Shown: in pieces, positions 8,262 through 16,253 of the stretch
How the letters are laid out: every line of letters begins with the position of its first letter
Position numbering within the stretch: position 1 is the stretch's first letter
Source: Pedobacter chitinilyticus
GTDB lineage: Bacteria > Bacteroidota > Bacteroidia > Sphingobacteriales > Sphingobacteriaceae
Direction of reading: 5' to 3'
NCBI RefSeq assembly: GCF_003313385.1
Contig: NZ_QMHN01000001.1
Location: 867,325 to 931,324 of the forward strand
DNA: 64,000 bases
Notes under the pieces: model-generated
What the model saw: only the letters and a program-made list of their open reading frames with translations
Databases searched by the model: none
What the model was told of the DNA's origin: nothing
Position numbers and translations under genes: made by a program

Positions 8262-8813
8262 TTATTTTACTCTAGGCAGCCAAATGTTTTCCACAGCCTT
8301 TGCGTCATAGCCTAATTTGCGGCCTAATATGAACAAATAATCACTTAATCTGTTCAAGTAAACTGTAACTTTACTGTCAACAAAACTGCCTTCAGAAAGG
8401 GCTACCGTTAACCTTTCAGCTCTTCTGCAAACACATCTGGCTATATGGCAGTAGGATACCGTTGTATTTCCACCGGGTAAAATAAAATGCTTTAATTCTG
8501 GTAAAACCTCATTCATTTGATCTATTTCGGTTTCCAGTAAAGCAATGTCCTCATCCAGTAAATCTGGAATTTTCATTTTCGACTTTTCGGGGTCGGCTGC
8601 TAATGATGCACCCACCGTAAAAAGCCTGTCTTGTATTTCTTTTAAGATAGCTTGGTGATGAGAATCAATTTCCTGACAACCGATGAGTCCAATGTACGAG
8701 TTAAGTTCATCTACAGTGCCATAGCTTTCTATGCGAATGTGATGTTTGGCTACGCGAGTACCTCCTATTAGAGAAGTAAGGCCTTTATCTCCTGTTTTGG
8801 TGTATATTTTCAT
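8262..8813 (-). CDS. Cob(I)yrinic acid a,c-diamide adenosyltransferase, PduO type
   Basis: This 183-residue enzyme transfers adenosine from ATP to cob(I)alamin to make adenosylcobalamin. PduO-family landmarks are YTKTGDKGLTSLIGGTRVAK at the N terminus (ATP binding), the VDELNSYIG block, LPGGN, CHIARCVCRRAERL and the C-terminal YLNRLSDYLFILGRKLG. The fold is a trimeric five-helix bundle in the cytoplasm. No other cobalamin genes are in the window, so it probably salvages imported B12. Confidence 0.93.
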   Translation of the reverse strand: MKIYTKTGDKGLTSLIGGTRVAKHHIRIESYGTVDELNSYIGLIGCQEIDSHHQAILKEIQDRLFTVGASLAADPEKSKMKIPDLLDEDIALLETEIDQMNEVLPELKHFILPGGNTTVSYCHIARCVCRRAERLTVALSEGSFVDSKVTVYLNRLSDYLFILGRKLGYDAKAVENIWLPRVK

Positions 8814-8819
8814 GTTTAG

Positions 8820-8903
8820 AAGGTTGTAAGTTTTAAGTCTTCAGTCTTAAGTATTACGTTTTCTTAGTAAAGTGCCTCCTAAGACTCATAACGTATCACT
8901 TAA
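8820..8903. repeat. Degenerate AAGTTTTAAGT-type intergenic repeat
   Basis: GTTGTAAGTTTTAAGTCTTC on one side and ATCACTTAAAACTTAAAC on the other form a loose inverted repeat between two genes. Related low-complexity elements lie at 10021-10090, 48750-48813 and 63325-63396. Confidence 0.55.
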
Positions 8904-8906
8904 AAC

Positions 8907-9665
8907 TTAAACAATATTCTCAAAATCGTTACCGCTTTCTTGTATTGCTTTTAAACGTGGCGAAACTGATTTTACTTCTTCGTTCACATAATCGTTTTCT
9001 ACCAAGCCATCACGCATACGTACAATGCGGTGGGCATGTTGGGCAATGTCCTCTTCGTGGGTAACCAAGATAATGGTATTTCCCTTGCTGTGGATCTCTT
9101 CTAAAAGCCCCATAATTTCGATGGAAGTTTTGGTGTCCAAGTTTCCCGTTGGCTCATCTGCCAAAATAATAGAAGGATTATTGATTAAAGCCCTTGCAAC
9201 GGCCACCCTTTGACGCTGACCGCCTGATAATTCGTTGGGCTTGTGCGTTACCCTATTGCCTAAACCCACGTTTTCCAAGGCTTTTTGTGCTCTGGCGTCA
9301 CGCTCCTTCTTGCTGGCTCCAGCATAAATTAAAGGCAGGGCTACGTTATCTAAAGAAGTTGAACGAGGTAAAAGGTTGAAAGTTTGGAAAACGAAACCGA
9401 TTTCTTTGTTTCTAACTTCAGCCAATTCATTATCGCTCATGCGGCTCACATCAATGCCATTTAGGATGTATTGACCATTGGTAGGTGTATCTAAACAACC
9501 TAAAATATTCATTAAAGTTGATTTTCCAGAACCAGATGGTCCCATTAGGGCTACAAATTCGCCTTTATTAATGGTTAAACTTACTGATTTTAGTGCGTGG
9601 ATCACCTCGGTGCCAATGACATATTTACGGCCAATATCTTTAATGGTAATGAGTTCTTTCTGCAT
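8907..9665 (-). CDS. ABC transporter ATP-binding protein (LolD/MacB-type)
   Basis: This 252-residue cytoplasmic ATPase has Walker [11 protein letters not shown]-loop [10 protein letters not shown], signature [15 protein letters not shown], Walker [14 protein letters not shown] and the H-loop VTHE. The combination places it in the MacB/LolD/FtsE class that drives type VII ABC permeases for lipoprotein release or macrolide/peptide export. The C terminus runs ~25 residues beyond the usual end. No permease gene is next to it, so its partner is encoded elsewhere. gatC lies 52 bp upstream on the same strand. Confidence 0.92.
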   Translation of the reverse strand: MQKELITIKDIGRKYVIGTEVIHALKSVSLTINKGEFVALMGPSGSGKSTLMNILGCLDTPTNGQYILNGIDVSRMSDNELAEVRNKEIGFVFQTFNLLPRSTSLDNVALPLIYAGASKKERDARAQKALENVGLGNRVTHKPNELSGGQRQRVAVARALINNPSIILADEPTGNLDTKTSIEIMGLLEEIHSKGNTIILVTHEEDIAQHAHRIVRMRDGLVENDYVNEEVKSVSPRLKAIQESGNDFENIV

Positions 9666-9717
9666 TGCTGTTTTGTTTTTTAGACGAGTATGCTCGTCGC
9701 AATGTTACAAGCTAATC

Positions 9718-10008
9718 TTATTTTTCGATAATTTTTGGCACCATAAAGAAACGTTCGTTGTGCAAAGCGGCATTTTTCAAGCCGTCTTTTACACTGATTT
9801 CGTTCTTGGCTACATCTTCACGCCAAACATTGGCCTCTTCATTCATGTAAACCAATGGCTTCACACCATCTGTATCCAATTCGTTTAGCTTTTCCATAAA
9901 GGTAAGAATCTTGTTCATCTCCTTGGTAAGGTTTTCTACCTCATTATCTTTGATTTCAATTCTCGCCAAATCAGCTACTTTATGTACGGTTTGTTTATCT
10001 ATTACCAT
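9718..10008 (-). CDS. gatC: Asp-tRNA(Asn)/Glu-tRNA(Gln) amidotransferase subunit GatC
   Basis: This 96-residue protein has the GatC pattern: the N-terminal VHKVADLARIEI, a helical middle with EMNKILTFMEKLNELDTDGV, then PLVYMNEEANVWREDV. GatC is the small belt-like subunit that holds GatA and GatB together, allowing amidation of misacylated tRNAs. gatA and gatB are not in the window, which is normal for Bacteroidota, where gatC is often unlinked. It is followed by the ABC ATPase gene. Confidence 0.92.
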   Translation of the reverse strand: MVIDKQTVHKVADLARIEIKDNEVENLTKEMNKILTFMEKLNELDTDGVKPLVYMNEEANVWREDVAKNEISVKDGLKNAALHNERFFMVPKIIEK

Positions 10009-10020
10009 ATTTTTTACGGT

Positions 10021-10090
10021 TGTAGGTTATACATTATAAGTTATACGTTATAAGTTGTGAAGCGTAAAACCTAAAATGTATTGCTTAACA
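10021..10090. repeat. Degenerate TATAAGTTATACGTTATAAGTTG intergenic repeat
   Basis: Short ATACGTTATAAGTT-like units repeat imperfectly between plsC and gatC. No ORF is present. Confidence 0.5.
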
Positions 10091-10098
10091 CTTACTAT

Positions 10099-10872
10099 TT
10101 AAACTAATTTACTATTGATCTTATTGTAAACGTCGTTCTTTAGCACTTCATCATTTTCAACGGCTAAGATACTGGTTAAAATTGGTTCGTGCACATATAC
10201 ATCCACAATGCCAGGTCTGGTGCCATATTTAGAGCCATCATCCCACATTATTTTCCATATGTTAGTAATGCTTACGGGTACTATAGGAATGTTTTTTTCG
10301 ATGGCTAGTCTAAACGGACCACTTTTAAAATCCTGCAATACTGGTGGGTAGGCATTATCTATTTTACCTTCTGGAAAAATAATTAAGCTCATGCCGCTTT
10401 CCAGGTTATCTCCTGCTTTTTTGAATGCTCTGAATGAAGAGATCTTGCTTGCTCTGGAAACGGCAATATCAATGGTGGTAAAGAAAATACCCAATAAAGG
10501 ATTTTTCATCAGTTCTTCCTTGCCCATAAAATGATACCTTCCGCTAGCTAACACACAGAAAATGATGATATCTAAATTGGAAGTGTGGTTGGCACAAAAA
10601 ATATAAGTCTGGTTTTTATCCAGTGCTTTCTCAAATTCGAAATTAAAGAAAATACCAGACAATGCCGCCGCGGTAAACGAGTGCACCGTTCTAAACTTAT
10701 TTAGGATACCGTAGTATCTCGGATGTCTTGTAAACCAGTAATAAAACGGCCAAAACAATATAAAAATCAAGGAAAGGCATAACAGGCAATACACCCAATG
10801 TATCTTTCGGAGCAGCTTAATCATCGAAATCAAAAATACAATTTTAGGGTAAGTCGCAAATGTTTTTTTCAA
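10099..10872 (-). CDS. 1-acyl-sn-glycerol-3-phosphate acyltransferase (PlsC-like)
   Basis: This 257-residue membrane enzyme makes phosphatidic acid by acylating lysophosphatidic acid. The family's NHX4D motif is seen as NHTSNLD, the substrate-phosphate motif as IIFPEGKID, and a further block as IPIVPVSI. A hydrophobic segment of about 25 residues near the N terminus (YCLLCLSLIFILFWPFYYWF) anchors it in the inner membrane. The ORF could start at the internal Met at residue 17 (MIKLLRKIHW), which gives a more typical N terminus. It is divergent from trpS. Confidence 0.9.
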   Translation of the reverse strand: MKKTFATYPKIVFLISMIKLLRKIHWVYCLLCLSLIFILFWPFYYWFTRHPRYYGILNKFRTVHSFTAAALSGIFFNFEFEKALDKNQTYIFCANHTSNLDIIIFCVLASGRYHFMGKEELMKNPLLGIFFTTIDIAVSRASKISSFRAFKKAGDNLESGMSLIIFPEGKIDNAYPPVLQDFKSGPFRLAIEKNIPIVPVSITNIWKIMWDDGSKYGTRPGIVDVYVHEPILTSILAVENDEVLKNDVYNKINSKLV

Positions 10873-10998
10873 AATCGTTGAGGTTCAATGCCAATAGGAT
10901 GATTATAGACGCGTTCATGTTTGTCAAATGCTTTTAAATTTAATTTTACGAAATCAACATTCTTCACACTATTCAGTTTTTTACTTAATTTCGGCCTC

Positions 10999-11997
10999 AT
11001 GAAAGAGACAGTTGTTAGTGGAATTAGGTCCACGGGAAAACTCCATTTGGGTAACTATTATGGTGCAGTAAAAAACTTCATCAAAATGCAGGAAGAATAT
11101 AATTGCTATTTTTTCATTGCAGATTGGCACTCCCTAACAACACACCCTACTCCAGAAAACCTTCACGGAAACATCAAAAACGTATTGGTAGATTACCTTG
11201 CTTGTGGCTTAAACCCAGAAGAAAGTACCATTTACGTACAATCTGATGTGCCAGAAATTATAGAATTGTACTTGTACTTAAATATGAATGCATATTTAGG
11301 TGAGCTGGAAAGGGCTACTTCTTTTAAGGATAAAGTACGTGGAAATCCTGATAACGTAAATGCAGGTTTACTTACTTATCCCGTATTGATGGCTGCTGAT
11401 ATTTTGATCCATAAGGCCACTAAAGTCCCAGTAGGTAAAGATCAGGAGCAACATTTAGAAATGGCCCGTACGTTCGGTAATCGCTTTAACCGTCTTTATA
11501 ACCAAGAATATTTCCCAGAGCCTTATGCTTTTAGTTATACGGAGAAACTGGTGAAAGTACCAGGTTTGGACGGAAAGGGTAAAATGGGCAAATCAGAAGG
11601 TGATGCTAATTGCATTTATTTATCTGATACTCCAGAAGCCATTCGCAAAAAGGTTTCAAGAGCGGTAACGGATAGCGGACCAAGTGAAGAAAACCAGGAA
11701 AAGCCAGAAGCGATTCAAAATCTGTTTGATTTGATGAAAATTGTTTCACCAGCAGATACCTTGAACCATTTTGATGAGCTTTATAACAAAATGGCCATCC
11801 GTTACGGTGATTTTAAGAAACAATTGGCCGAGGACATGATTATTGCTACTGACCCAGTGAGAGAAAGAATCAATGATATTGCGAATGATAACGACTATTT
11901 AAAGAAAGTGGCTCGTTTAGGCGCTGAAAAAGCAAGAGAAAGCGCTCAAAAAACAATTAAAGAAGTACGTGAATTAATAGGGTTTAAAAGTTTTTAA
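10999..11997 (+). CDS. trpS: Tryptophan--tRNA ligase
   Basis: This class I aminoacyl-tRNA synthetase charges tRNA(Trp). I chose the ATG at 10999 (332 residues) because the protein then begins MKETVVSGIRSTGKLHLGNY. This places the HIGH-equivalent KLHLGNYYGA at residue ~14. The longer frame from TTG 10921 adds a hydrophobic Phe-rich extension unlike the family. The KMSKS equivalent is KMGKSEG. The catalytic fold (QSDVPEIIELYLYLN, KVPVGKDQEQHLEMARTF) is complete, and the C-terminal anticodon domain ends with EVRELIGF. Confidence 0.95.
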   Translation: MKETVVSGIRSTGKLHLGNYYGAVKNFIKMQEEYNCYFFIADWHSLTTHPTPENLHGNIKNVLVDYLACGLNPEESTIYVQSDVPEIIELYLYLNMNAYLGELERATSFKDKVRGNPDNVNAGLLTYPVLMAADILIHKATKVPVGKDQEQHLEMARTFGNRFNRLYNQEYFPEPYAFSYTEKLVKVPGLDGKGKMGKSEGDANCIYLSDTPEAIRKKVSRAVTDSGPSEENQEKPEAIQNLFDLMKIVSPADTLNHFDELYNKMAIRYGDFKKQLAEDMIIATDPVRERINDIANDNDYLKKVARLGAEKARESAQKTIKEVRELIGFKSF

Positions 11998-12079
11998 TTT
12001 GTAGTATTGTGTATTGCGATAGGCGTCATTGGATAAAGCGCAGATTGTGATACGCGATACTTAATACTCAATACGAAAT

Positions 12080-12694
12080 ATGCATATAGCTATAGTAGGC
12101 AACATAGGTGCTGGAAAAACGACACTAACAGGGCTTTTGGCCAAAAATTACGGATGGGAAGCACTTTATGAGGCTGTAGACAACAATCCTTACTTGGAGG
12201 ATTTTTATAGCGACATGAAACGTTGGAGCTTTAATCTCCAAATCTATTTCTTGAACAGTCGCTTTCAACAGATTGTGGAAATAGACCAGAATAAAAGCAA
12301 TGTGATACAGGATCGTACCATTTATGAGGATGCGCATATTTTTGCAGATAACCTTCATGAAATGGGTTTAATGACTACCCGTGATCATGACAACTACAGA
12401 GCAATTTTCGATAACATTACTTCGTTTATTAAACCTCCCGATTTGTTGGTTTATTTAAGAGCATCGGTACCTACGCTAGTGAACAATATTCAACGTAGAG
12501 GCAGAGAATATGAAGCGAGTATTCGTATCGATTATCTTTCGAAATTAAACGAGAAATACGAGACTTGGATCAAAAACTATAAGTTAGGTAAGTTGCTGAT
12601 TTTAGATAAGGACAAACTAGATTTTACGAACAATCCAGAAGATTTAGGAACCATTATCCAAGCGATAGAAGCCGAAATTAACGGATTGTTTTAA
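12080..12694 (+). CDS. Deoxynucleoside kinase (dAK/dGK type)
   Basis: This 204-residue cytoplasmic kinase phosphorylates deoxynucleosides for dNTP salvage. The P-loop is GNIGAGKTT at residues 7-15. The VIQDRTIYEDAHIFA segment supplies the DRx catalytic/base-binding element, and RRGREYEASIRIDYLSKL is the lid. Length fits the deoxyadenosine/deoxyguanosine kinase type of Bacillus and Bacteroidota, not thymidine kinase. Two bases before the next gene's alternative GTG start suggest an operon with the DUF5808-like gene and kdsB. Confidence 0.9.
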   Translation: MHIAIVGNIGAGKTTLTGLLAKNYGWEALYEAVDNNPYLEDFYSDMKRWSFNLQIYFLNSRFQQIVEIDQNKSNVIQDRTIYEDAHIFADNLHEMGLMTTRDHDNYRAIFDNITSFIKPPDLLVYLRASVPTLVNNIQRRGREYEASIRIDYLSKLNEKYETWIKNYKLGKLLILDKDKLDFTNNPEDLGTIIQAIEAEINGLF

Positions 12695-12699
12695 AGGTG

Positions 12700-12900
12700 A
12701 TGAGTAAAGATTTTCAACATGAAAATCCAGAAAACTGGAAATGTGGAATCTTTTACTTTAACAAAAAAGATCATCGAATGGTTGTTCCAAAAAGAATTCC
12801 TATCATGGGGTGGACATTTAACTTTGCCCATCCTGCAGGATATATCTTTTTAGTGCTTATTCTTTTATTTATTATTTTTCAATCGATTTATTCACGATGA
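12700..12900 (+). CDS. Small DUF5808-type membrane protein
   Basis: This 66-residue protein has a hydrophilic N-terminal part with WKCGIFYFNKKDHRMVVPKR and GWTFNFAHPAGY, followed by a C-terminal membrane helix (FLVLILLFIIF). That pattern matches DUF5808, a short soluble motif followed by one transmembrane segment. Function is unknown. I chose ATG 12700; a GTG directly upstream is an alternative start. The stop overlaps the kdsB start by four bases (ATGA), so the two are translationally coupled. Confidence 0.75.
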   Translation: MSKDFQHENPENWKCGIFYFNKKDHRMVVPKRIPIMGWTFNFAHPAGYIFLVLILLFIIFQSIYSR

Positions 12901-13625
12901 AGATTCTTGGCATTATTCCCGCAAGGTACGCCTCTACCCGTTTTCCAGGTAAGCCACTCGTTGATATTTATGGTAAAACCATGATTCAGAGGGTGTATGA
13001 GCAATCGATCAAAACTAAAGGATTAGCGCATGTGGTAGTGGCAACCGATGATGAACGGATTGCAGAGGAAGTGACGAACTTTGGCGGTCAATATGTGATG
13101 ACAGCCAATACGCATCAAAGTGGAACAGATCGTTGTGCTGAAGTAGCGGATAAAATGCCCGAGTATGATATCATCATCAATATCCAGGGTGATGAACCTT
13201 ATATCAGCCCTGAGCAAATAGAATTGTTAAGCACTTGCTTTTCGGATGATAAAACCCAATTGGCTACTTTAATTAAGGAAATTAATACGGATGAGGAGCT
13301 CTTTAATGTGAATATTCCTAAGGTAGTGATCAATGCCCAACAAGAAGCTTTATATTTTAGCAGGCAAACCATCCCCTATCTTCGTAATACGGAAAAAGAG
13401 AACTGGCTAAAAGCACATCAATTTTATAAGCATATTGGTATTTATGGCTATCGCAGAGATGTGTTACTTGCCTTAACCAAATTGAAGCCTTCTACTTTAG
13501 AAATCACTGAAAGCTTGGAACAGCTACGTTGGCTGGAGAATGGCTTTACCATTAAAACCAAAGTCACGCACTTAGAAACCATTGCCATAGATACTCCTGA
13601 AGACCTTAAAAAAATATCTAAATAA
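12897..13625 (+). CDS. kdsB: 3-deoxy-manno-octulosonate cytidylyltransferase
   Basis: This 242-residue cytoplasmic enzyme makes CMP-Kdo for lipopolysaccharide inner-core assembly. Landmarks are the nucleotide-binding start IPARYASTRFPGKPL, VVATDDERI, NTHQSGTDRCAE, NIQGDEP, and LRWLENGFTIKT near the C terminus. Length matches the family. It overlaps the DUF5808-like gene by four bases. Its presence fits a Gram-negative outer membrane. Confidence 0.95.
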   Translation: MKILGIIPARYASTRFPGKPLVDIYGKTMIQRVYEQSIKTKGLAHVVVATDDERIAEEVTNFGGQYVMTANTHQSGTDRCAEVADKMPEYDIIINIQGDEPYISPEQIELLSTCFSDDKTQLATLIKEINTDEELFNVNIPKVVINAQQEALYFSRQTIPYLRNTEKENWLKAHQFYKHIGIYGYRRDVLLALTKLKPSTLEITESLEQLRWLENGFTIKTKVTHLETIAIDTPEDLKKISK

Positions 13626-13655
13626 TTTTTTATATTAAGGCCTTAATCTATTGCC

Positions 13656-14192
13656 ATGAAAAGAGTGATCATCGCTTTATCGTTTGCGGGCCTTTTAAGT
13701 GCCTGTAATTCCGCTGTGTCTGAAAAGGAATCTGGTTCTACCGAGGGACTAAAAAACACCAGTACTTTTGCTTTTTCTGATAAAGTGAAGCTGGATACTT
13801 TTACAGTAGCTATTGTAGGTAACAACAGCAACGACAGGCAACTGCTGTTTACCATCAAATCGTTTGAAGGAAAAGAAATTTACCGACAGGAAATCAAAAC
13901 CAGTGAGTTGCTCAAAAACTATTTGGCTACTGCTGAAATGACCAAAGAAAGCGACAAAATCAAATTCCTTAAAGAGGAAATCTCCTATTTCTTTGAAGAA
14001 CATCATTTTTTAGAGCCTGCGGTTACACCAGAGGATCAGCCTGATAAGAACGTGCCTGATAAGGTTTTTTATAATGAGTTGAAGCTAAATGGACTCAACG
14101 GTTTCGATTATCGTTTAGGTAAAGATCAGAATGTGTACATCGCTTGGTCAGAGAAGGAAAAGAAAGTAAAGGTTTATTATAAGTGCTGTTAA
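13656..14192 (+). CDS. Predicted lipoprotein of unknown function
   Basis: This 178-residue protein begins with a lipoprotein signal (MKRVIIALSFAGLLSACNS, lipidated Cys at 17) and a Ser/Glu-rich linker. The mature domain includes YRQEIKTSELLKNYLATAEM and a C-terminal KVKVYYKCC. I do not recognise the family with confidence; DUF4738-like lipoproteins are a possibility. It starts 30 bp after kdsB and may be co-transcribed. Outer- or inner-membrane attachment is inferred, not shown. Confidence 0.7.
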   Translation: MKRVIIALSFAGLLSACNSAVSEKESGSTEGLKNTSTFAFSDKVKLDTFTVAIVGNNSNDRQLLFTIKSFEGKEIYRQEIKTSELLKNYLATAEMTKESDKIKFLKEEISYFFEEHHFLEPAVTPEDQPDKNVPDKVFYNELKLNGLNGFDYRLGKDQNVYIAWSEKEKKVKVYYKCC

Positions 14193-14601
14193 TTAATTAA
14201 GCGCCATTCCTTTTCCTTTTTAAGGAGTCAATTATAGATTTCTTTACTTTGTTTCATCAGCTAACTAATTATTTTTCAGTTGTATCTGTGCGATATTTAA
14301 GTCGTGTTGTTTTTTCAAATCATACAGATTTTTGACAAGAGGTAACCTAGGACTTGCCCTAGAGAAGCCCACTAGAAGTAGTACAATATGTACGCACTTC
14401 TACAGACTTGTACGCACTTGTACGGACTTTTATGGAGTTTTTAAAGATTTAGATAGAAATGAAATAGGAAGTCTCTCTAAATTATGAAAAAAATAGGTAA
14501 CTACACCACTTTGGACAAATGTCTTTTGCGTTGATGCTGTACCTTTAAACTGGCAGGTATTAAATATTGCCTTAAACGAAAAGTTCTAATAAAAGGGCTT
14601 T
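14193..14601. other. Noncoding A+T-rich stretch with a 10-bp tandem repeat
   Basis: No ORF is supported here. The only structure I see is a hairpin and 10-bp tandem repeat at 14373-14440. The stretch separates the kdsB block from the minus-strand DUF6169-like cassette. Confidence 0.6.
14373..14440 (+). repeat. Five tandem 10-bp repeats preceded by a hairpin
   Basis: From 14391 the units are TACGCACTTC, TACAGACTTG, TACGCACTTG, TACGGACTTT and TATGGAGTTT, with an exact 10-base period. The first unit also pairs with TAGAAGT at 14373-14379, enclosing GTAC-AATAT-GTAC. A 10-bp period places equivalent bases on one face of the helix, as in an operator array. Confidence 0.75.
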
Positions 14602-15069
14602 TTATTTATTTAACTTATACAATTCATTAGAAGCAACTTCAAGTTGCTCAATGCTTTCTACTCTTGCAAATAAATGTATATAGTGCTTTTCGTTATTTGC
14701 ATCGGTAAGTTCAATAGGTTTATTTATAAACTCCTCACTATTATACTTATTAAACATTGTTTGAAATAACAAACTTCTATATTCTTGTGGAGTTAAGTGA
14801 CGATGCCTTTTACCTCTTTCTATATCCTTGTTATCGCAATACGAATATAATATGACATCATTTTTAGCTAGGTATGATTTAATATGTTTGGTTAATGCAA
14901 ATAATGTTTTTGCATTATTAATACCTTTATAATCTTCAATTGCAATTACAACTTCAATAATTTTTTTTGTTATTGAATCAGGCAAAACCATACTGTCAAA
15001 GCTTGAAAAGCCTAATACATATTCATGACCTTCTGCAGAAGTGATTGTGACAGATTTGTTGAGAGACAT
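14602..15069 (-). CDS. DUF6169-like protein
   Basis: This 155-residue cytosolic protein resembles the DUF6169 type found in Bacteroidota. It has a beta-rich N-terminal segment (KSVTITSAEGHEYVLGF) and a conserved ILYSYCDNKDIERGKRHR core with a basic cluster. RHLTPQEYRSLLFQTMFNKY and an IHLFARVE strand near the C terminus follow. Function is unproven. The gene lies in an A+T-rich island, 13 bp after a 43-residue basic ORF on the same strand. That two-gene layout suggests a toxin-antitoxin-like unit, with this protein the likelier effector. Confidence 0.7.
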   Translation of the reverse strand: MSLNKSVTITSAEGHEYVLGFSSFDSMVLPDSITKKIIEVVIAIEDYKGINNAKTLFALTKHIKSYLAKNDVILYSYCDNKDIERGKRHRHLTPQEYRSLLFQTMFNKYNSEEFINKPIELTDANNEKHYIHLFARVESIEQLEVASNELYKLNK

Positions 15070-15082
15070 TAAACAAATCTAT

Positions 15083-15214
15083 TTATTTAGATTTTCTAGC
15101 TTTATTTTTAGACAACAAAGCCCTAACTTTAGCTTCTTTATCAGCTTTAAGTTTATTCACCAAGTTCAAGAACTCAGTTGAATTGTTTTTTATATGTAAT
15201 GTCTTTAGTGTCAT
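15083..15214 (-). CDS. 43-residue basic protein upstream of the DUF6169-like gene
   Basis: The frame (ATG complement at 15214, TAA at 15083) encodes MTLKTLHIKNNSTEFLNLV followed by a Lys/Ala-rich helix ending KNKARKSK. It is short, strongly basic and predicted to be a strand plus helix, the size and composition of a small antitoxin or partner protein. I accept it because it is collinear with the DUF6169-like gene with a 13-bp gap, begins with ATG and has ordinary codon use. Similar short LHIKNNS-type leaders precede such genes elsewhere, from memory only. Confidence 0.6.
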   Translation of the reverse strand: MTLKTLHIKNNSTEFLNLVNKLKADKEAKVRALLSKNKARKSK

Positions 15215-15534
15215 TATGATACAAATATAAATATTAATGATTATATAATTGTAAAATGTTTTGTAGTTATTCCCGTAATTGTATTCATTATATAATAGAT
15301 ATTAGACAAAAATATTGCCATTTTTATTTTATTATTAATTTTAGTTTCTTATTTATCTTCTTTTTCTTGTCTTGCTATCTGGACTGATAACTTAGACTCT
15401 TACTTTTCTCTTTCATGAATCTTTTTAGGGTATGGGCTATAAAATTATGTGCTTATAGGGGTATAAATCTTTTTTACCTTAAACTCTTTAATCATATTTC
15501 CAATTATTCCTTGCCTTTATTCTACTACTTTTCA
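15215..15534. other. A+T-rich intergenic region
   Basis: No ORF or clear repeat is seen. It must carry the promoter for the minus-strand cassette and, at its right end, the promoter for the CxGKC protein. Confidence 0.6.
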
Positions 15535-15542
15535 TAACTTTG
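15535..15542 (+). promoter_or_regulatory. TAnnTTTG box placed for a leaderless transcript
   Basis: TAACTTTG lies only 5 bases before the ATG at 15548. A start a few bases beyond the box would give no or almost no leader. Confidence 0.55.
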
Positions 15543-15547
15543 TCCCG

Positions 15548-15925
15548 ATGAAAATCTGTAGAAAATTAATTGCAGTAGTATTGCTAGTTGGCGTGATGGC
15601 CAATTGCTTTAATTATTGGATTGTTTCTACCTCCTACCATTTCAACAAGGCTTACATTTCTTCTGTATTGTGTACCAACAAAGATAAACCTGCACTTCAT
15701 TGTGAAGGAAAATGTTTTTTGGACATTAAGCTGAAAGAGCTTGAGCAAAAAAGCAAGCAAGAGCAGGAGCATGTAAAGCGTGTGATTGAAACGGTAGCCC
15801 CAGAAAAACCACTTCTGGTTTTTAAAACCTTTGAAACGGAGGTAGAAACCACAGTCCCACACTATCTACAGCAAAAGCCTGTAGGTAAAACCAGTACCAT
15901 CTTTCATCCGCCAAAGGTAGCCTAA
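15548..15925 (+). CDS. Small membrane-anchored CxGKC protein, copper-locus associated
   Basis: This 125-residue protein has an N-terminal hydrophobic segment (residues ~6-25), an extracytoplasmic cysteine block (C42, C52, C56 in LCTNKDKPALHCEGKCFLD), a charged coiled stretch and a Pro-rich tail. The pattern LCxNxDKPxxxCxGKC recurs in small Bacteroidota proteins next to copper or TonB loci, by recollection. The CxGKC cysteines could bind a metal or form a disulphide. It lies 328 bp upstream of the first mbnP-like gene. A copper-handling role is inferred from position only. Confidence 0.7.
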   Translation: MKICRKLIAVVLLVGVMANCFNYWIVSTSYHFNKAYISSVLCTNKDKPALHCEGKCFLDIKLKELEQKSKQEQEHVKRVIETVAPEKPLLVFKTFETEVETTVPHYLQQKPVGKTSTIFHPPKVA

Positions 15926-16003
15926 TCATTTTCTTAGTGGCTTAACATATTGCAACCCAAATCAAGGGCTGTATTTTGTGATTACTTTATTTCATTCATC
16001 ATT

Positions 16004-16106
16004 CATCATTGCGAAGCAAGAAGGAATCTCCTATCATGTGGGAAATTATTATTGCTTTAAGATTGCTTTACCGAATTGTCGGTACAGGTCGTGTCTTGCA
16101 ATGAAG
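16004..16106. repeat. Degenerate CATTGCGAAG-type repeat
   Basis: CATTGCGAAGCAAGAAGG and GTCTTGCAATGAAG are decayed arms of the CGTCATTGCGAGG element seen intact at 22958-23041. It fills the gap between the CxGKC gene and the first mbnP-like gene. Confidence 0.5.
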
Positions 16107-16253
16107 CTATTGGATTTTCCGTGAATGATTATCAAATCTTATTAAGAAAATATCTTTCTTAAGTGCCACTTAATTAATTATTTGTCAATTTTTTAAATGA
16201 AGTGATGCGAATGCTATCTAGGCTTCTGTCATCTCATACACCCTTATTATAAA

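Noticed and set aside
9682..9697. GACGAG/CTCGTC hairpin between gatC and the ABC ATPase gene
   Set aside because: No T run follows on either strand, so I do not call it a terminator.
10921..10998. N-terminal extension of TrpS from a TTG start
   Set aside because: It encodes a Phe-rich hydrophobic stretch absent from the family; the ATG at 10999 gives a normal TrpS.
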